Below are positions 19,566 through 27,103 of a stretch of DNA of 64,000 nucleotides, piece after piece. Position 1 is the first letter of the stretch, and every line of letters starts with the position of its first letter. Under the pieces are notes generated by a model, which saw nothing but the letters and a program-made list of their open reading frames with translations, was not told where the DNA came from and made no database searches. The position numbers were made by a program, and so were the translations under genes. Origin of the DNA: Alteromonas oceanisediminis (GTDB lineage Bacteria; Pseudomonadota; Gammaproteobacteria; Enterobacterales; Alteromonadaceae); the NCBI RefSeq assembly GCF_018474025.1, contig NZ_JAHCTA010000006.1, forward strand, positions 1-64,000, read 5' to 3'.

Positions 19566-19803
19566 AACGACAAGATTCGCCTAATATACGGCAAAATATT
19601 ATGTAGACATGGAAATAGAGAAAGTAGTCATTGAGTTCTCTTTTGATTCCCCCTCCTCGGTCAACAGAAAGGTACGCTAAAGTTGACCGAAGCACTAGAT
19701 ATTGATGTTAGCGCGAACGGCGCGCGTAGTATGTGGTTTAGAAGTGATAAGAATACAACTACACTGAGAGTTGCGAAATCACATGTTTTGCATGAATCAG
19801 CAT
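19566..19803 (+). other. non-coding or decayed stretch between doubtful ORF and mer
   Basis: No intact gene. An ATG at 19609 gives a 23-codon peptide (MEIEKVVIEFSFDSPSS..) that stops at 19678-19680. A different frame then continues with about 50 protein-like codons (KLTEALDIDVSANGARSMW..) to a TGA at 19802-19804. This looks like one small gene broken by a frameshift near 19670, but I cannot name it. Confidence 0.3.
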
Positions 19804-19829
19804 GAAAATAGCCAGTTGTTCAACTGACT
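19804..19829 (-). terminator. terminator of the mer transcription unit
   Basis: On the minus strand AGTCAGTTG (19829-19821) pairs with CAACTGGCT (19818-19810) with one mismatch and is followed by TATTTT. The hairpin starts within the last codons of the GDCCVxC gene, so it would end the leftward merT-merP-GDCCVxC transcript. Confidence 0.6.
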
Positions 19830-20047
19830 ACTTTTTGATTACAGCAGCTGTTGTCCTCCTGCATTGGAGGGCACTTGACTGTGCCATATGAGCAATAAAC
19901 GCAGCAGTCGCCACTCAGAGGCTTTAGCAATGATTTACAATTAATGCATTCATAAAAAAATTGGCATGCAGTGGTTGGCATTTGTTCTTGCTGTCGGTAA
20001 CTGCAACGTGGGCAAGTGATCGTCGACGAGAGCTCTATTTTCGGCAT
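19820..20047 (-). CDS. GDCCVxC domain protein of mer operons
   Basis: A 75-residue small cytoplasmic protein. The central 'SGDCCVYCSYGTVKCPPMQ' is the family signature (GDCCVxCxYGxxxCPP), preceded by two zinc-type Cys pairs, 'ITCPRCSYRQ' and 'YECINCKSLL'. Members are typically encoded next to merT/merP; some carry selenocysteine in the signature, but here the codons are ordinary Cys. The biochemical role is not established; metal or mercury binding is likely from the nine-plus Cys. It follows merP by 49 bases and ends in the unit's terminator. Confidence 0.85.
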   Translation of the reverse strand: MPKIELSSTITCPRCSYRQQEQMPTTACQFFYECINCKSLLKPLSGDCCVYCSYGTVKCPPMQEDNSCCNQKVVS

Positions 20048-20096
20048 AATTTGGTATTCCTCAGAGGATTTTATTAGCGTTCAACTAGCGAAAGAA

Positions 20097-20372
20097 TTAG
20101 CACTTTACCAGTGAAGGATAACCTGCATTCTTTGTAGCCTGAGCCAATGCATCAGGATTTGTCACCTTATCGTCAAATGTTACAACAGCAAGTTTATTTT
20201 TAAATGTCACTTCCACTTGTTTTACGCCTCTAACGCGCTCAAGTGCTTTTTCTACTGTTATCGGGCACGTTACACAATCCATTGACGGAACTTCTAACGT
20301 AACAGTTACATCCTTGGCAAACGCCACCGTACTGCTTATTAATAATAATGTGGTAATCAATAATTTCTTCAT
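20097..20372 (-). CDS. merP: MerP periplasmic mercury-binding protein
   Basis: I start at the ATG at 20372, which has GGAG six bases upstream; a TTG at 20384 lies over that Shine-Dalgarno site and is unlikely. The product is 91 residues: a signal peptide (MKKLLITTLLLISSTVAFA) and a ferredoxin-like HMA domain with the mercury site 'MDCVTCP' and 'VKQVEVTFKNKLAVVTFDD'. MerP binds Hg(II) with its two Cys and hands it to MerT. It follows merT by 32 bases. Confidence 0.92.
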   Translation of the reverse strand: MKKLLITTLLLISSTVAFAKDVTVTLEVPSMDCVTCPITVEKALERVRGVKQVEVTFKNKLAVVTFDDKVTNPDALAQATKNAGYPSLVKC

Positions 20373-20404
20373 CTTTTTCTCCAATTAGAGTTACGTCATG
20401 GTAT

Positions 20405-20749
20405 CTACACGACCCATATGATCCAGTAGTTGCTAGTAATCAAAACAAGCGCCAACATTGTGGTAAACCAAAACACTGCTTTTCGTCGCGTTCTTACCTT
20501 TGGCGCTGCACATGCCTCGACATCCTGACAGTTTTCAACTGGCTGATATATCTTCCACCCAGCAAAACCAAATAAAACTACAACCACAAATATAAAAAGA
20601 GAACGATAAGGGCCCATAAGTGTTAAGTGGCTAATCCATGTTCCACTTATTCCCAATAACAGCAAAACAAGTGGCCCAGCACAGCAGGCACTGGCACCGA
20701 TAGCGGCGGCAAGTCCGCCTACGATTGATAGTTCACTACTTTTTGCCAT
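20405..20749 (-). CDS. merT: MerT mercuric transport protein
   Basis: A 114-residue inner-membrane protein with three hydrophobic helices. The vicinal pair C22-C23 sits in the first helix ('GASACCAGPLVLLLLG'), and a second pair (C74, C80) is in the cytoplasmic loop ('ENCQDVEACAAP'), exactly the layout of MerT. It imports Hg(II) delivered by MerP. In complete mer operons a mercuric reductase then detoxifies the ion; no merA is present in this window. Confidence 0.92.
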   Translation of the reverse strand: MAKSSELSIVGGLAAAIGASACCAGPLVLLLLGISGTWISHLTLMGPYRSLFIFVVVVLFGFAGWKIYQPVENCQDVEACAAPKVRTRRKAVFWFTTMLALVLITSNYWIIWVV

Positions 20750-20780
20750 ATTTGCGTCTACTTAATTACGCTGTAATAAC

Positions 20781-20812
20781 AGTATAAACGCCGTACATGG
20801 GTACGGAGTCAA
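20781..20812 (-). promoter_or_regulatory. MerR operator and merT promoter
   Basis: On the minus strand TTGACT (20812-20807) and TATACT (20786-20781) are separated by 20 bases that contain the dyad CCGTAC-N4-GTACGG (20806-20791). The arms match those of the well-known Tn501/Tn21 mer operator, and the overlong spacer is the hallmark of MerR-family activated promoters. Confidence 0.85.
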
Positions 20813-20825
20813 GTGATGTGTCAGT

Positions 20826-21209
20826 TTACGGTTGGAGTGATTGCATTATGGGGCAATCTTTATCACTTGGATTTTTTTTACAGTCCGAAACGAGTGAGAT
20901 TAGGCTTTCCTGAAGGTGAAGCAAATCTCTTAACTTATCTTCAATTACGACGAGCTTTTGCTCAGCGAGTTGCTGAACATCATCACAATTGCTCGCACTC
21001 AGTACTAATAATGATGATATTTCTGCCAACGTAAAACCTAAGCTCTGTGCACGCTTTATGAACAATACTCTTGAAAGTGCATCTGCTGTATATTGCCTGT
21101 ACCCTTGCATTGGCTTGATGGGTTGTTCAAGTAAGCCTTTGCGTTCATAGAAACGGATGGTCTCTACCCCAACACTTGCCTCTGTCGCGAGTTTACTTAT
21201 TGTGTACAT
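20826..21209 (-). CDS. merR: MerR mercury-responsive regulator
   Basis: A 127-residue MerR-family regulator: winged helix-turn-helix at 1-70 ('ISKLATEASVGVETIRFYERKGLL'), dimerisation coiled coil (about 80-107), and the three Hg-binding cysteines C75, C110 and C119. Their spacing (35 and 9) equals that of C82, C117 and C126 in Tn501 MerR. It should repress, and with Hg(II) activate, the promoter at 20781-20812. Unusually, merR is in the same direction as merT, with the operator just past its 3' end rather than in a divergent promoter. Confidence 0.92.
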   Translation of the reverse strand: MYTISKLATEASVGVETIRFYERKGLLEQPIKPMQGYRQYTADALSRVLFIKRAQSLGFTLAEISSLLVLSASNCDDVQQLAEQKLVVIEDKLRDLLHLQESLISLVSDCKKNPSDKDCPIMQSLQP

Positions 21210-21788
21210 TGATAACCTTTAATTTTCTCACTAATGCAATAATATACAAAACGTTGAGTCAACTCATGCATGTTGGGCAACATTTACACAATTACTGGAG
21301 TGGATAATACTTACTTATGCCTTAAATGCGACAACGTTGGTCGGTGCTTAGATCAACATATTCCTACGGTAATCACACTAACTAAGTTCTTATTAGTCTG
21401 CGGCGACAGCAGCCTCTACGAAGCGTTAAAAGAGTTGCGTCGGTTGCTGAATACTCAATATATCTCGAGCACGGCCAAGAACTAGCAAACGTTACTTTGA
21501 CTAAAAGAAACGGTCAATTAAAAACAAGTGAGGCACACAAAAATACCAAAAACGTGAAATGCAACAATGTGTCAATTAAGCATTGTTGTACTTTAGAGGT
21601 ATTTGTAGTTCTACAAATATCTCATACTGATAAAATCGTGAGAGGAATGTTGGATTTTGACAATTTAAACGATCATGCTCTTTGGGGGGCCTATGTCAGG
21701 ATCTATTGCAGCAAAAGTGGTGTAAGCTTTTTTCTTATCTCTAGCTAATCAATCGAGTTGAATTACGTTTCCCATGTTATGTCTCACA
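21210..21788. other. long intergenic region between merR and the KfrA-like gene
   Basis: No gene I can support in 579 bases. Two short plus-strand frames (21270-21485 and 21497-21748) are open but lack ribosome-binding sites and recognisable motifs. The only clear structure is the pair of inverted repeats at 21562-21623. On the minus strand a TTGACT near 21260 could belong to the merR promoter. Confidence 0.5.
21562..21623. repeat. two consecutive inverted repeats
   Basis: First repeat: CAACAATG (21562-21569) and CATTGTTG (21581-21588), perfect 8-base arms around 11 bases. Second: GAGGTATTTGTAG (21596-21608) and CTACAAATATCTC (21611-21623), 13-base arms with a single mismatch and a 2-base centre. 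Neither is followed by a T-run. They lie at the boundary of the integrase-bearing module and could be binding sites or part of a recombination site. Confidence 0.55.
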
Positions 21789-22778
21789 CTAATTTACCTG
21801 CCCCAATTTATCAATCAGATCTTGGAGCGTCTGACACTGTCCTTCAAGACGACTTTTTTCGTCGCGCATTTTCCCATTGTCTCGCTTGAGATCACTATTG
21901 ACCTGAGCAAGTTCAGCATCTCGCTCTTGCATATGCTCATGCTTGGCTTGCAATGCTGTGTAATTAGCTATCAGTTTATCTATTTTGTCTTGGTATTGGC
22001 GCATTTGCTTTTGATATTGTTTCTGGGTATCACGGCTTGCATCCCGTTCACCGCTGACAACGACCAGGTTCGTTTCGAGCGACTCAAGGCGACATTTTGC
22101 CTCGCTTAGCGCGGTCTGCTTCGCTGTTAACGCTTGATTAGCCGCATATGATGCTTGACGATGGCGAGCACACTCTTGCTCATGTTTCTCGTTTTCTCGT
22201 TCACGCTGTTGTGCTACGGCCTCTCGGTAATGAGCAAGTGCTTGTCGTGCATCTTGGTGCTTTTCTTCAAGAGAGGTATTGTATTTTTGTGTCGCGTCAA
22301 TCTGCTCCTGCTGTGCCTTTATTCGTTGTGTTTTGAGAGCAATATCGTGCTGGTCTTTTTCACTTTTTGTACGTAGTGACGCATTTTTTTCTTCCAACGC
22401 CTTGAGCGCATTACTTTGCGCCTGATTTTGCGCCGTCAACGCATTAACTTGTTCAGTCAGCGCATTTATCTGCCTGTCTTTATCTTTTATACGTTCCTCA
22501 AACACGGCTGTTTTTTGGTCAAGTGTCGTGTGCGCCTCTTTGGTTACACGCGCAGCCACGTGATTGATTAGTTCCTGTAATTCATCCGATAGCAGCAGTT
22601 GTACGACTGTAGTGCCCTGTACGTCTTCCAAGTGTCTTAAATGTTTATGGATCGTACTTTTCGAACCGGTATGCCCAAGCTCTGCGCGCACACCATCAAT
22701 CGATACATTCTCACCTCGCGCCAGAATAGCTTGTTTGGCCTGTTCAACGTTTTTTAGCGTGATCCCACTTCTAGCCAT
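21789..22778 (-). CDS. KfrA-like coiled-coil DNA-binding protein
   Basis: A 329-residue protein. Residues 1-70 match the KfrA N-terminal DNA-binding domain ('ITLKNVEQAKQAILARGENV' and 'VRAELGHTGSKSTIHKHLRHLE'). From about 80 to the end is an almost uninterrupted coiled coil rich in Glu, Gln, Lys and Ala. KfrA proteins of plasmids bind operators at their own promoter and polymerise through the coiled coil, with a role in stable inheritance. Here it is divergent from a tyrosine integrase across 188 bases that hold several palindromes, so it is likely autoregulated and may also affect integrase expression. Confidence 0.82.
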   Translation of the reverse strand: MARSGITLKNVEQAKQAILARGENVSIDGVRAELGHTGSKSTIHKHLRHLEDVQGTTVVQLLLSDELQELINHVAARVTKEAHTTLDQKTAVFEERIKDKDRQINALTEQVNALTAQNQAQSNALKALEEKNASLRTKSEKDQHDIALKTQRIKAQQEQIDATQKYNTSLEEKHQDARQALAHYREAVAQQRERENEKHEQECARHRQASYAANQALTAKQTALSEAKCRLESLETNLVVVSGERDASRDTQKQYQKQMRQYQDKIDKLIANYTALQAKHEHMQERDAELAQVNSDLKRDNGKMRDEKSRLEGQCQTLQDLIDKLGQVN

Positions 22779-22791
22779 TTTTATGTACCAT

Positions 22792-22874
22792 ATTACGTAA
22801 TACGTATTTACAGTATAGTAATCTATCTAAATGATCACAATGCGTTAACTTACTCACGCGTGATAATCATGATT
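22792..22874. promoter_or_regulatory. cluster of palindromes between kfrA-like gene and integrase
   Basis: Overlapping ATTACGTAAT (22792-22801) and ATACGTAT (22800-22807), then TCACGCGTGA (22854-22863) and AATCATGATT (22865-22874), all perfect. The first pair is just upstream of the KfrA-like start, where KfrA operators usually lie. Binding by KfrA is inferred. Confidence 0.45.
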
Positions 22875-22966
22875 TATATCACCTTTACGCGCTAGTACGC
22901 TTGATTAATGGTAATACTGATACATACTGACGTGAGAATTAGACAGTTAGGTCGAAATATCGCTGC

Positions 22967-23902
22967 ATGCCCTCCTCAACGCGAAACGTACAAATACATT
23001 CGGTCAACGATTACATCGAAGCGGCTACCCGTGACAATACACGACGGACCTACCGCGGCGCAGTAGAGCATTTTGAAGTAGACTGGGGAGGTGTTTTGCC
23101 GACAACCAGTGACACACTATGTCGGTATTTGGCGCATTATGCCCAGACGCTGACTTTCAATACCCTGAAAACACGACTGGTGGCCCTATCACAGTGGCAT
23201 CAAAGCCAAGGATTTGTTGATCCAACCAAAGCGATGCAGGTGAAAAAAGTACTAAAAGGCATTCGCGCCTTGCACCCTGCCCCCGTGAATAAAGCACCGC
23301 CTCTCGCGATGGCGATGTTAGAACAGTTGGATCGCCATCTTAACGTGGAATGTCAGTCTGACAAACAGGGAATATCTGTGCGCGCAACACGTGATCGGGC
23401 GCTGATTTGGGTGGGGTTTTGGCGGGGATTTAGAAGCGATGAACTCACCCGACTGTTACTCCAAAACGTCGAGCAATCCCCACATCACGGGCTGTCACTT
23501 TACCTGTCACAATCGAAAGGCGATCGCCACTACGCGGGTAAACACTACCCACTGCCGGTCTTAAATACGCTGTGCCCAACCGCGGCCTTGGATTGCTGGC
23601 GAGGGGTGCTCAGCGAGCACGAAGGGCCCATATTCAGGAAAATAGACCGTTGGGGTGTTATCGCTGAGCATGCCCTTAACCCCAGAAGTATCAGTCGCAT
23701 ACTCAGACAACGATTTGAGAAAGCGGGCATACACAACGCACAGACGTTTTCTAGCCACTCGCTTCGTCGCGGTTTCGCATACTGGGCAGCGCAACAGCGC
23801 TGGAGCTTAAACGATTTGATGACACACGTCGGATGGAAAGACACCCGCACGGCCATGGCCTATTTGGAGACGTTGCATCCTACCTTCCAACACAGCGCTT
23901 GA
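22967..23902 (+). CDS. tyrosine recombinase / site-specific integrase
   Basis: A 311-residue recombinase. The N-terminal SAM-like core-binding domain (about 10-105) includes 'EAATRDNTRRTYRGAVEHF'. The catalytic domain shows R156 ('GFRSDEL'), K184 ('SQSKGD'), H264-x-x-R267 ('HSLRR'), H287 ('HVGW') and nucleophile Y299 ('AMAYLE'), a complete set. It would integrate or excise the element encoding it by cutting at short att sites. Short neighbours on both sides (KfrA-like, XRE, helicase) suggest one integrative module. No duplicated attachment site could be recognised by eye. Confidence 0.9.
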   Translation: MPSSTRNVQIHSVNDYIEAATRDNTRRTYRGAVEHFEVDWGGVLPTTSDTLCRYLAHYAQTLTFNTLKTRLVALSQWHQSQGFVDPTKAMQVKKVLKGIRALHPAPVNKAPPLAMAMLEQLDRHLNVECQSDKQGISVRATRDRALIWVGFWRGFRSDELTRLLLQNVEQSPHHGLSLYLSQSKGDRHYAGKHYPLPVLNTLCPTAALDCWRGVLSEHEGPIFRKIDRWGVIAEHALNPRSISRILRQRFEKAGIHNAQTFSSHSLRRGFAYWAAQQRWSLNDLMTHVGWKDTRTAMAYLETLHPTFQHSA

Positions 23903-23909
23903 CTCATGT

Positions 23910-24137
23910 TTATTCATGAATGTCATCTGAAGTGGGTAATAAGCTGTCCGGCGTGACACCTATGACATCGGCCAATTGATACAATAATTCGATACTGATG
24001 TTGGCTTCACCGCGTTCAATGCGGCCCATGTAACTCCTGTCCACTTTCGCTTTTAACGCTAACGCCTCTTGTGACAAACCCGCTGATTTGCGCGATGCAC
24101 GAATGATGCGTCCCAATGCAAGGGATAACTGTGACAT
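23910..24137 (-). CDS. XRE family transcriptional regulator
   Basis: A 75-residue single-domain helix-turn-helix protein ('IIRASRKSAGLSQEALALKA' and 'YMGRIERGEANISIELLYQL'). Size and the 'YMGRIERGE.NIS' recognition region resemble restriction-modification controller (C) proteins as well as small phage-type repressors. It is convergent with the integrase, 7 bases away, and divergent from the two-gene helicase unit, whose promoter contains a palindrome over its -10. It probably represses that promoter. Confidence 0.82.
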   Translation of the reverse strand: MSQLSLALGRIIRASRKSAGLSQEALALKAKVDRSYMGRIERGEANISIELLYQLADVIGVTPDSLLPTSDDIHE

Positions 24138-24172
24138 AAACCGACCTGCTTAAAAGTCAGTAATATCTCTAC

Positions 24173-24204
24173 TTGCGGCTTAATAAACCACGGACTATAA
24201 TCCG
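24173..24204 (+). promoter_or_regulatory. promoter of the helicase unit with operator over -10
   Basis: TTGCGG (24173-24178), a 17-base spacer, then a consensus TATAAT (24196-24201). The -10 is embedded in the palindrome-like CGGACTATAATCCG (24191-24204), so a dimer bound there would block RNA polymerase. The adjacent divergent XRE gene is the natural candidate regulator. Confidence 0.6.
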
Positions 24205-24241
24205 CATCTTTAAAATTCCCTTTGCAGTAAAAAGGTATGTT

Positions 24242-24748
24242 ATGCGGCAGTTTACGCCCCACTCTGGTTTAGTTCAGGCCATTTCCACATTTGATACACA
24301 TCGTTTTCGCGTTACTGAAATTCGTGATCGTTACATGAAACTGTACCCAGACACCCAAAATAAAAATGACGTACGACGTTGGGTGCACAGTTTTATGCGG
24401 ACCTTTATCAAGCATGGATTGTTAATTGATGTCACGGAAAATAGCGATAAAGCAGCGCATTATCGTGCAACCGTTCAATTGCGCGCGATCAATAATCCGC
24501 AGACCGACAAGAAAATGGATGATGAGCTCCTCCTTAACAATAATCATCCTGCAATCCAAAAGCGATTAGTGGCACGCCAACACGATATTTTGATCAGCCT
24601 GGGGGCAACGGAGGAGCTTGAAAGTTTAAAAACCGAATTTCCAGACATGGCCGCACGTATTGATCAACAATTAAGTGCGTTTAAAGATCAGAACGTGCGT
24701 ACCTTGGGTAAAATAAAGGCGCTTGAATCTTTATTAGTACACCACTAA
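24242..24748 (+). CDS. unknown protein co-encoded with SF2 helicase
   Basis: I place the start at the ATG at 24242 (168 residues), which has AAGG upstream. An in-frame TTG at 24173 lies inside the -35 element of the promoter and cannot be used by that transcript. The N-terminal half ('VTEIRDRYMKLYPDTQNKNDVRRWVHSF' region) has the look of a winged-helix domain; the C-terminal half is helical ('LGATEELESLKTEFPDMAARI'). No known family is recognised. Its stop overlaps the helicase start by one base (TAATG), so the two proteins are made together and likely work together. Confidence 0.72.
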   Translation: MRQFTPHSGLVQAISTFDTHRFRVTEIRDRYMKLYPDTQNKNDVRRWVHSFMRTFIKHGLLIDVTENSDKAAHYRATVQLRAINNPQTDKKMDDELLLNNNHPAIQKRLVARQHDILISLGATEELESLKTEFPDMAARIDQQLSAFKDQNVRTLGKIKALESLLVHH

Positions 24749-26163
24749 TGCAGCTGCGGCGTTGGCAACAAGCCTGCCATGACACTGCCATTGCACATTT
24801 TTATAGCGGCTATCGACAATTCGGCTGTTTAGCGACGCCCGGTGCGGGTAAAACCGTCTTCGCTGCAGTTACCATTAAGCGTTTACTTGATCTGGATATG
24901 ATTGATTATGTGATATGCGTCGCGCCTTCACTAACCGTCAAAGCGGGGTTACAAAGAACGTTTGAACAGGCACTCTCTCTCCCCATGGACGGGCAGTTTA
25001 ATGCTGTAGGCGTGTGCATGACATATCAAAGTTTAGCGAGTCTACACCCTGCACTTCTCAATCGACTACGCAGTTATCGCCTAGCCATCGTTGTGGACGA
25101 AATCCATCATTGCGGTGGCCAGGATAAAACCGAGGCGACGGCGTGGGCGGATCCCCTTTTGGCCTTGACCAGTCAAAATGAACAGGCTTATACCTTGTCG
25201 CTATCCGGGACGCCATGGCGTTCCGATCGTTTACCGGTCACCACGCTGCGCTACAACGCGTTGTTTTCGCCACAGATGCATTATTGTTATGGCTTAAAAG
25301 AAGCGATAGCCGATGGCGTCTGCCGCGCGCCGATAATCTCGGTCATCGACAATGAGCACTGGACAGTCACCCATGAGCGAGACGGCGACACCCGTCATGA
25401 CTCGTTAGCCTCCTTGATATCCCATGATGGTCTACGTTACGAGATGGTGCTGGAAAATCCGTTATTCGTGAATCATATGCTTAGCCTTTCAGTATACGAA
25501 TTGACTAAAAGACGAAGACGCTATGCCGATGCCGGCGGTCTCGTTATCGCCTCTTCCATTGCCCACGCAAAATACATTCAAACTGAACTACAGAGCATGA
25601 CTAATGAACCGGTTTGTATCATCACGAGCGAGGAACTCAATAGCCAAGAAAAACTCAGGCGATACAGAAAAAGTAATCAAAAATGGCTAGTCACGGTCGG
25701 AATGGTCACGGAAGGTACGGATATCCCGCGTCTGCAGGTATGTTGTCACTTAAGTCGAATTTGTACGGAGCTGCATTTTAGGCAAGTCCTTGGTCGGGTG
25801 CTGCGATGTCGTGGGAAACATGATGCCAATACGGCGGTACTATTCATTCCTGCGCAACCTGATCTTGTTACCTATGCTAATCGTCTGCAATGCGAAGTGC
25901 CTGATGCCGTTGTCATTGAGCGGCCAAAATTGGCGTCGACATCAACGATACTTGTCTCGCAGACCTCAACACTCCCCCTTTTACCTGCCGACCACACACA
26001 TGACCGTTTTTCCGATGACAACAATTTCGATGACAGTGCGAGCTTGAGCAATACACCATTGATACAAGCACACTCACTCACCTCCACAAATACAGTGCCA
26101 TCGAGCGTAGTGAGTGTGAGTGCCTATGGGAAATACAAAGAAGAGGTTTTGCGTTACATCTAG
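24748..26163 (+). CDS. SF2 DEAD/DEAH-type helicase
   Basis: A 471-residue superfamily 2 helicase: Q-like N-terminus 'LRRWQQACHDTAI', motif I 'ATPGAGKT' (29-36), motif II 'DEIH' (117-120), motif III 'SGTPWR' (153-158) and motif VI 'QVLGRVLR'. The arrangement resembles RadD-like and restriction-subunit-like helicases, but there is no nuclease or methylase domain. The last 80 residues are Ser/Thr/Asp-rich and probably disordered. It is translationally coupled to the unknown protein before it. Role could be replication or maintenance of the element, repair or defence; the sequence does not decide. Confidence 0.85.
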   Translation: MQLRRWQQACHDTAIAHFYSGYRQFGCLATPGAGKTVFAAVTIKRLLDLDMIDYVICVAPSLTVKAGLQRTFEQALSLPMDGQFNAVGVCMTYQSLASLHPALLNRLRSYRLAIVVDEIHHCGGQDKTEATAWADPLLALTSQNEQAYTLSLSGTPWRSDRLPVTTLRYNALFSPQMHYCYGLKEAIADGVCRAPIISVIDNEHWTVTHERDGDTRHDSLASLISHDGLRYEMVLENPLFVNHMLSLSVYELTKRRRRYADAGGLVIASSIAHAKYIQTELQSMTNEPVCIITSEELNSQEKLRRYRKSNQKWLVTVGMVTEGTDIPRLQVCCHLSRICTELHFRQVLGRVLRCRGKHDANTAVLFIPAQPDLVTYANRLQCEVPDAVVIERPKLASTSTILVSQTSTLPLLPADHTHDRFSDDNNFDDSASLSNTPLIQAHSLTSTNTVPSSVVSVSAYGKYKEEVLRYI

Positions 26164-26508
26164 TTCACTGTGTCATCTAAATCGACAGCTTTAAATGGGC
26201 AGTGTAGCGCTTTCATTTTCGCGTCTACTCATCAACGTCGCGGGGTTCGACGAGGGTTTGCCTAACACAATTCACGTCTTTTTCTTGTATATTGCTATTA
26301 GATTTTTGATGTTTGTGTAAATTAATTTTATAGTTTTGATGCAATTCTTATTCTCGAAATCGTACAGATCAGGCCAGTTGACGTGAGTTCATGCTGTTGA
26401 TTTACTTCGATAAGTTAGATCTTTGCTAGGGAAACTTTAAATCATACTATTCAAAACGAAGCGAATTGAGTCATTTACGATAGCCTAAAACATCTACAGA
26501 AAAAACGT
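26164..26508. other. AT-rich gap after the helicase
   Basis: No gene, hairpin terminator or strong promoter is evident in these 345 bases. A GGGGTT at 26242 resembles the outer bases of Tn3-family terminal repeats, but I found no matching inverted end downstream of the transposase. Confidence 0.45.
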
Positions 26509-27079
26509 ATGGATGGCTGCAATACGCCTTAGACTTTTTGAATAAAGAGCTGTTCGACACCCGTTGACCTTAGATCTCTTCCCCAGCCGCAGACGAAATC
26601 GCGTCATGGGTTGAGCCTCATTTCAGCGCTCGGAACAAGGTAACAATATCTACGCCGGTGAAATTGCAATAAACCCTTATTACATTACTAGATACCCGTT
26701 AATTGAAATATGTGAAACGCTCGTACTTGAGACGACAAATATTTGGTAGGGGCATTTTGGTGTACTTGGGCGACGCGGATACCATAACCAACAGTAGGCG
26801 AACAAGATGTTGGATATCAGTTTGAAGCCCTATTCAACAGGAAAGCCAAGGGGCTCAGTGACAGGTGAAGCGATGATAGATTACGTATTGCTGGATGAGC
26901 CATTCATGCGCGCGTGCAAAGACTTAGCAAAGCAAGGTTTTTCTTTTCCTTTGTTCGACCGCTTTCCTGTGTTTAGAGTAGACGCAACTATCACGGTTGA
27001 GGCTCATCATGTTTCTCAACTTTACCCTTTGCACCGAATGATAGTGGCAATAGCAATAGTAAAAATATCACTTTTATAG
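26509..27079 (+). pseudogene. decayed SprT-like metallopeptidase gene
   Basis: Reading across several stops and frame shifts gives pieces collinear with the intact SprT-like protein next door: 'LDFLNKELFD' (compare YDHFNDQLFD), 'GEIAINPYY' (SEIAINPSY), 'LIEICETLVLE' (LIEVMQTLVHE), then 'KPRGSVTGEAMIDYVLL' (EPGGSVTGRHMSDYILK) and 'FDRFPVFRV' (VDRFALPKL). Stops occur at about 26569 and 26745. The HExxH zinc site is lost, since LVHEMAH has become LVLETTN. The tail from the ATG at 26807 is still open for 90 codons. It is a diverged copy, not a recent duplicate, and faces the intact gene 25 bases away. Confidence 0.78.
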
Positions 27080-27103
27080 ATAAGATGTTGATGCCTCTTT
27101 TGA

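Noticed and set aside
21270-21485. 71-codon plus-strand frame between merR and the KfrA-like gene
   Set aside because: No ribosome-binding site, no recognisable motif, and no neighbouring gene on that strand; kept only as part of the intergenic description.
21497-21748. 83-codon plus-strand frame spanning the inverted repeats
   Set aside because: Its codons run through both inverted repeats and the composition looks random.
26242-26247. GGGGTT as a possible outer end of the Tn3-family element
   Set aside because: No complementary end was found right of tnpA, and six bases are far too few to call a terminal repeat.
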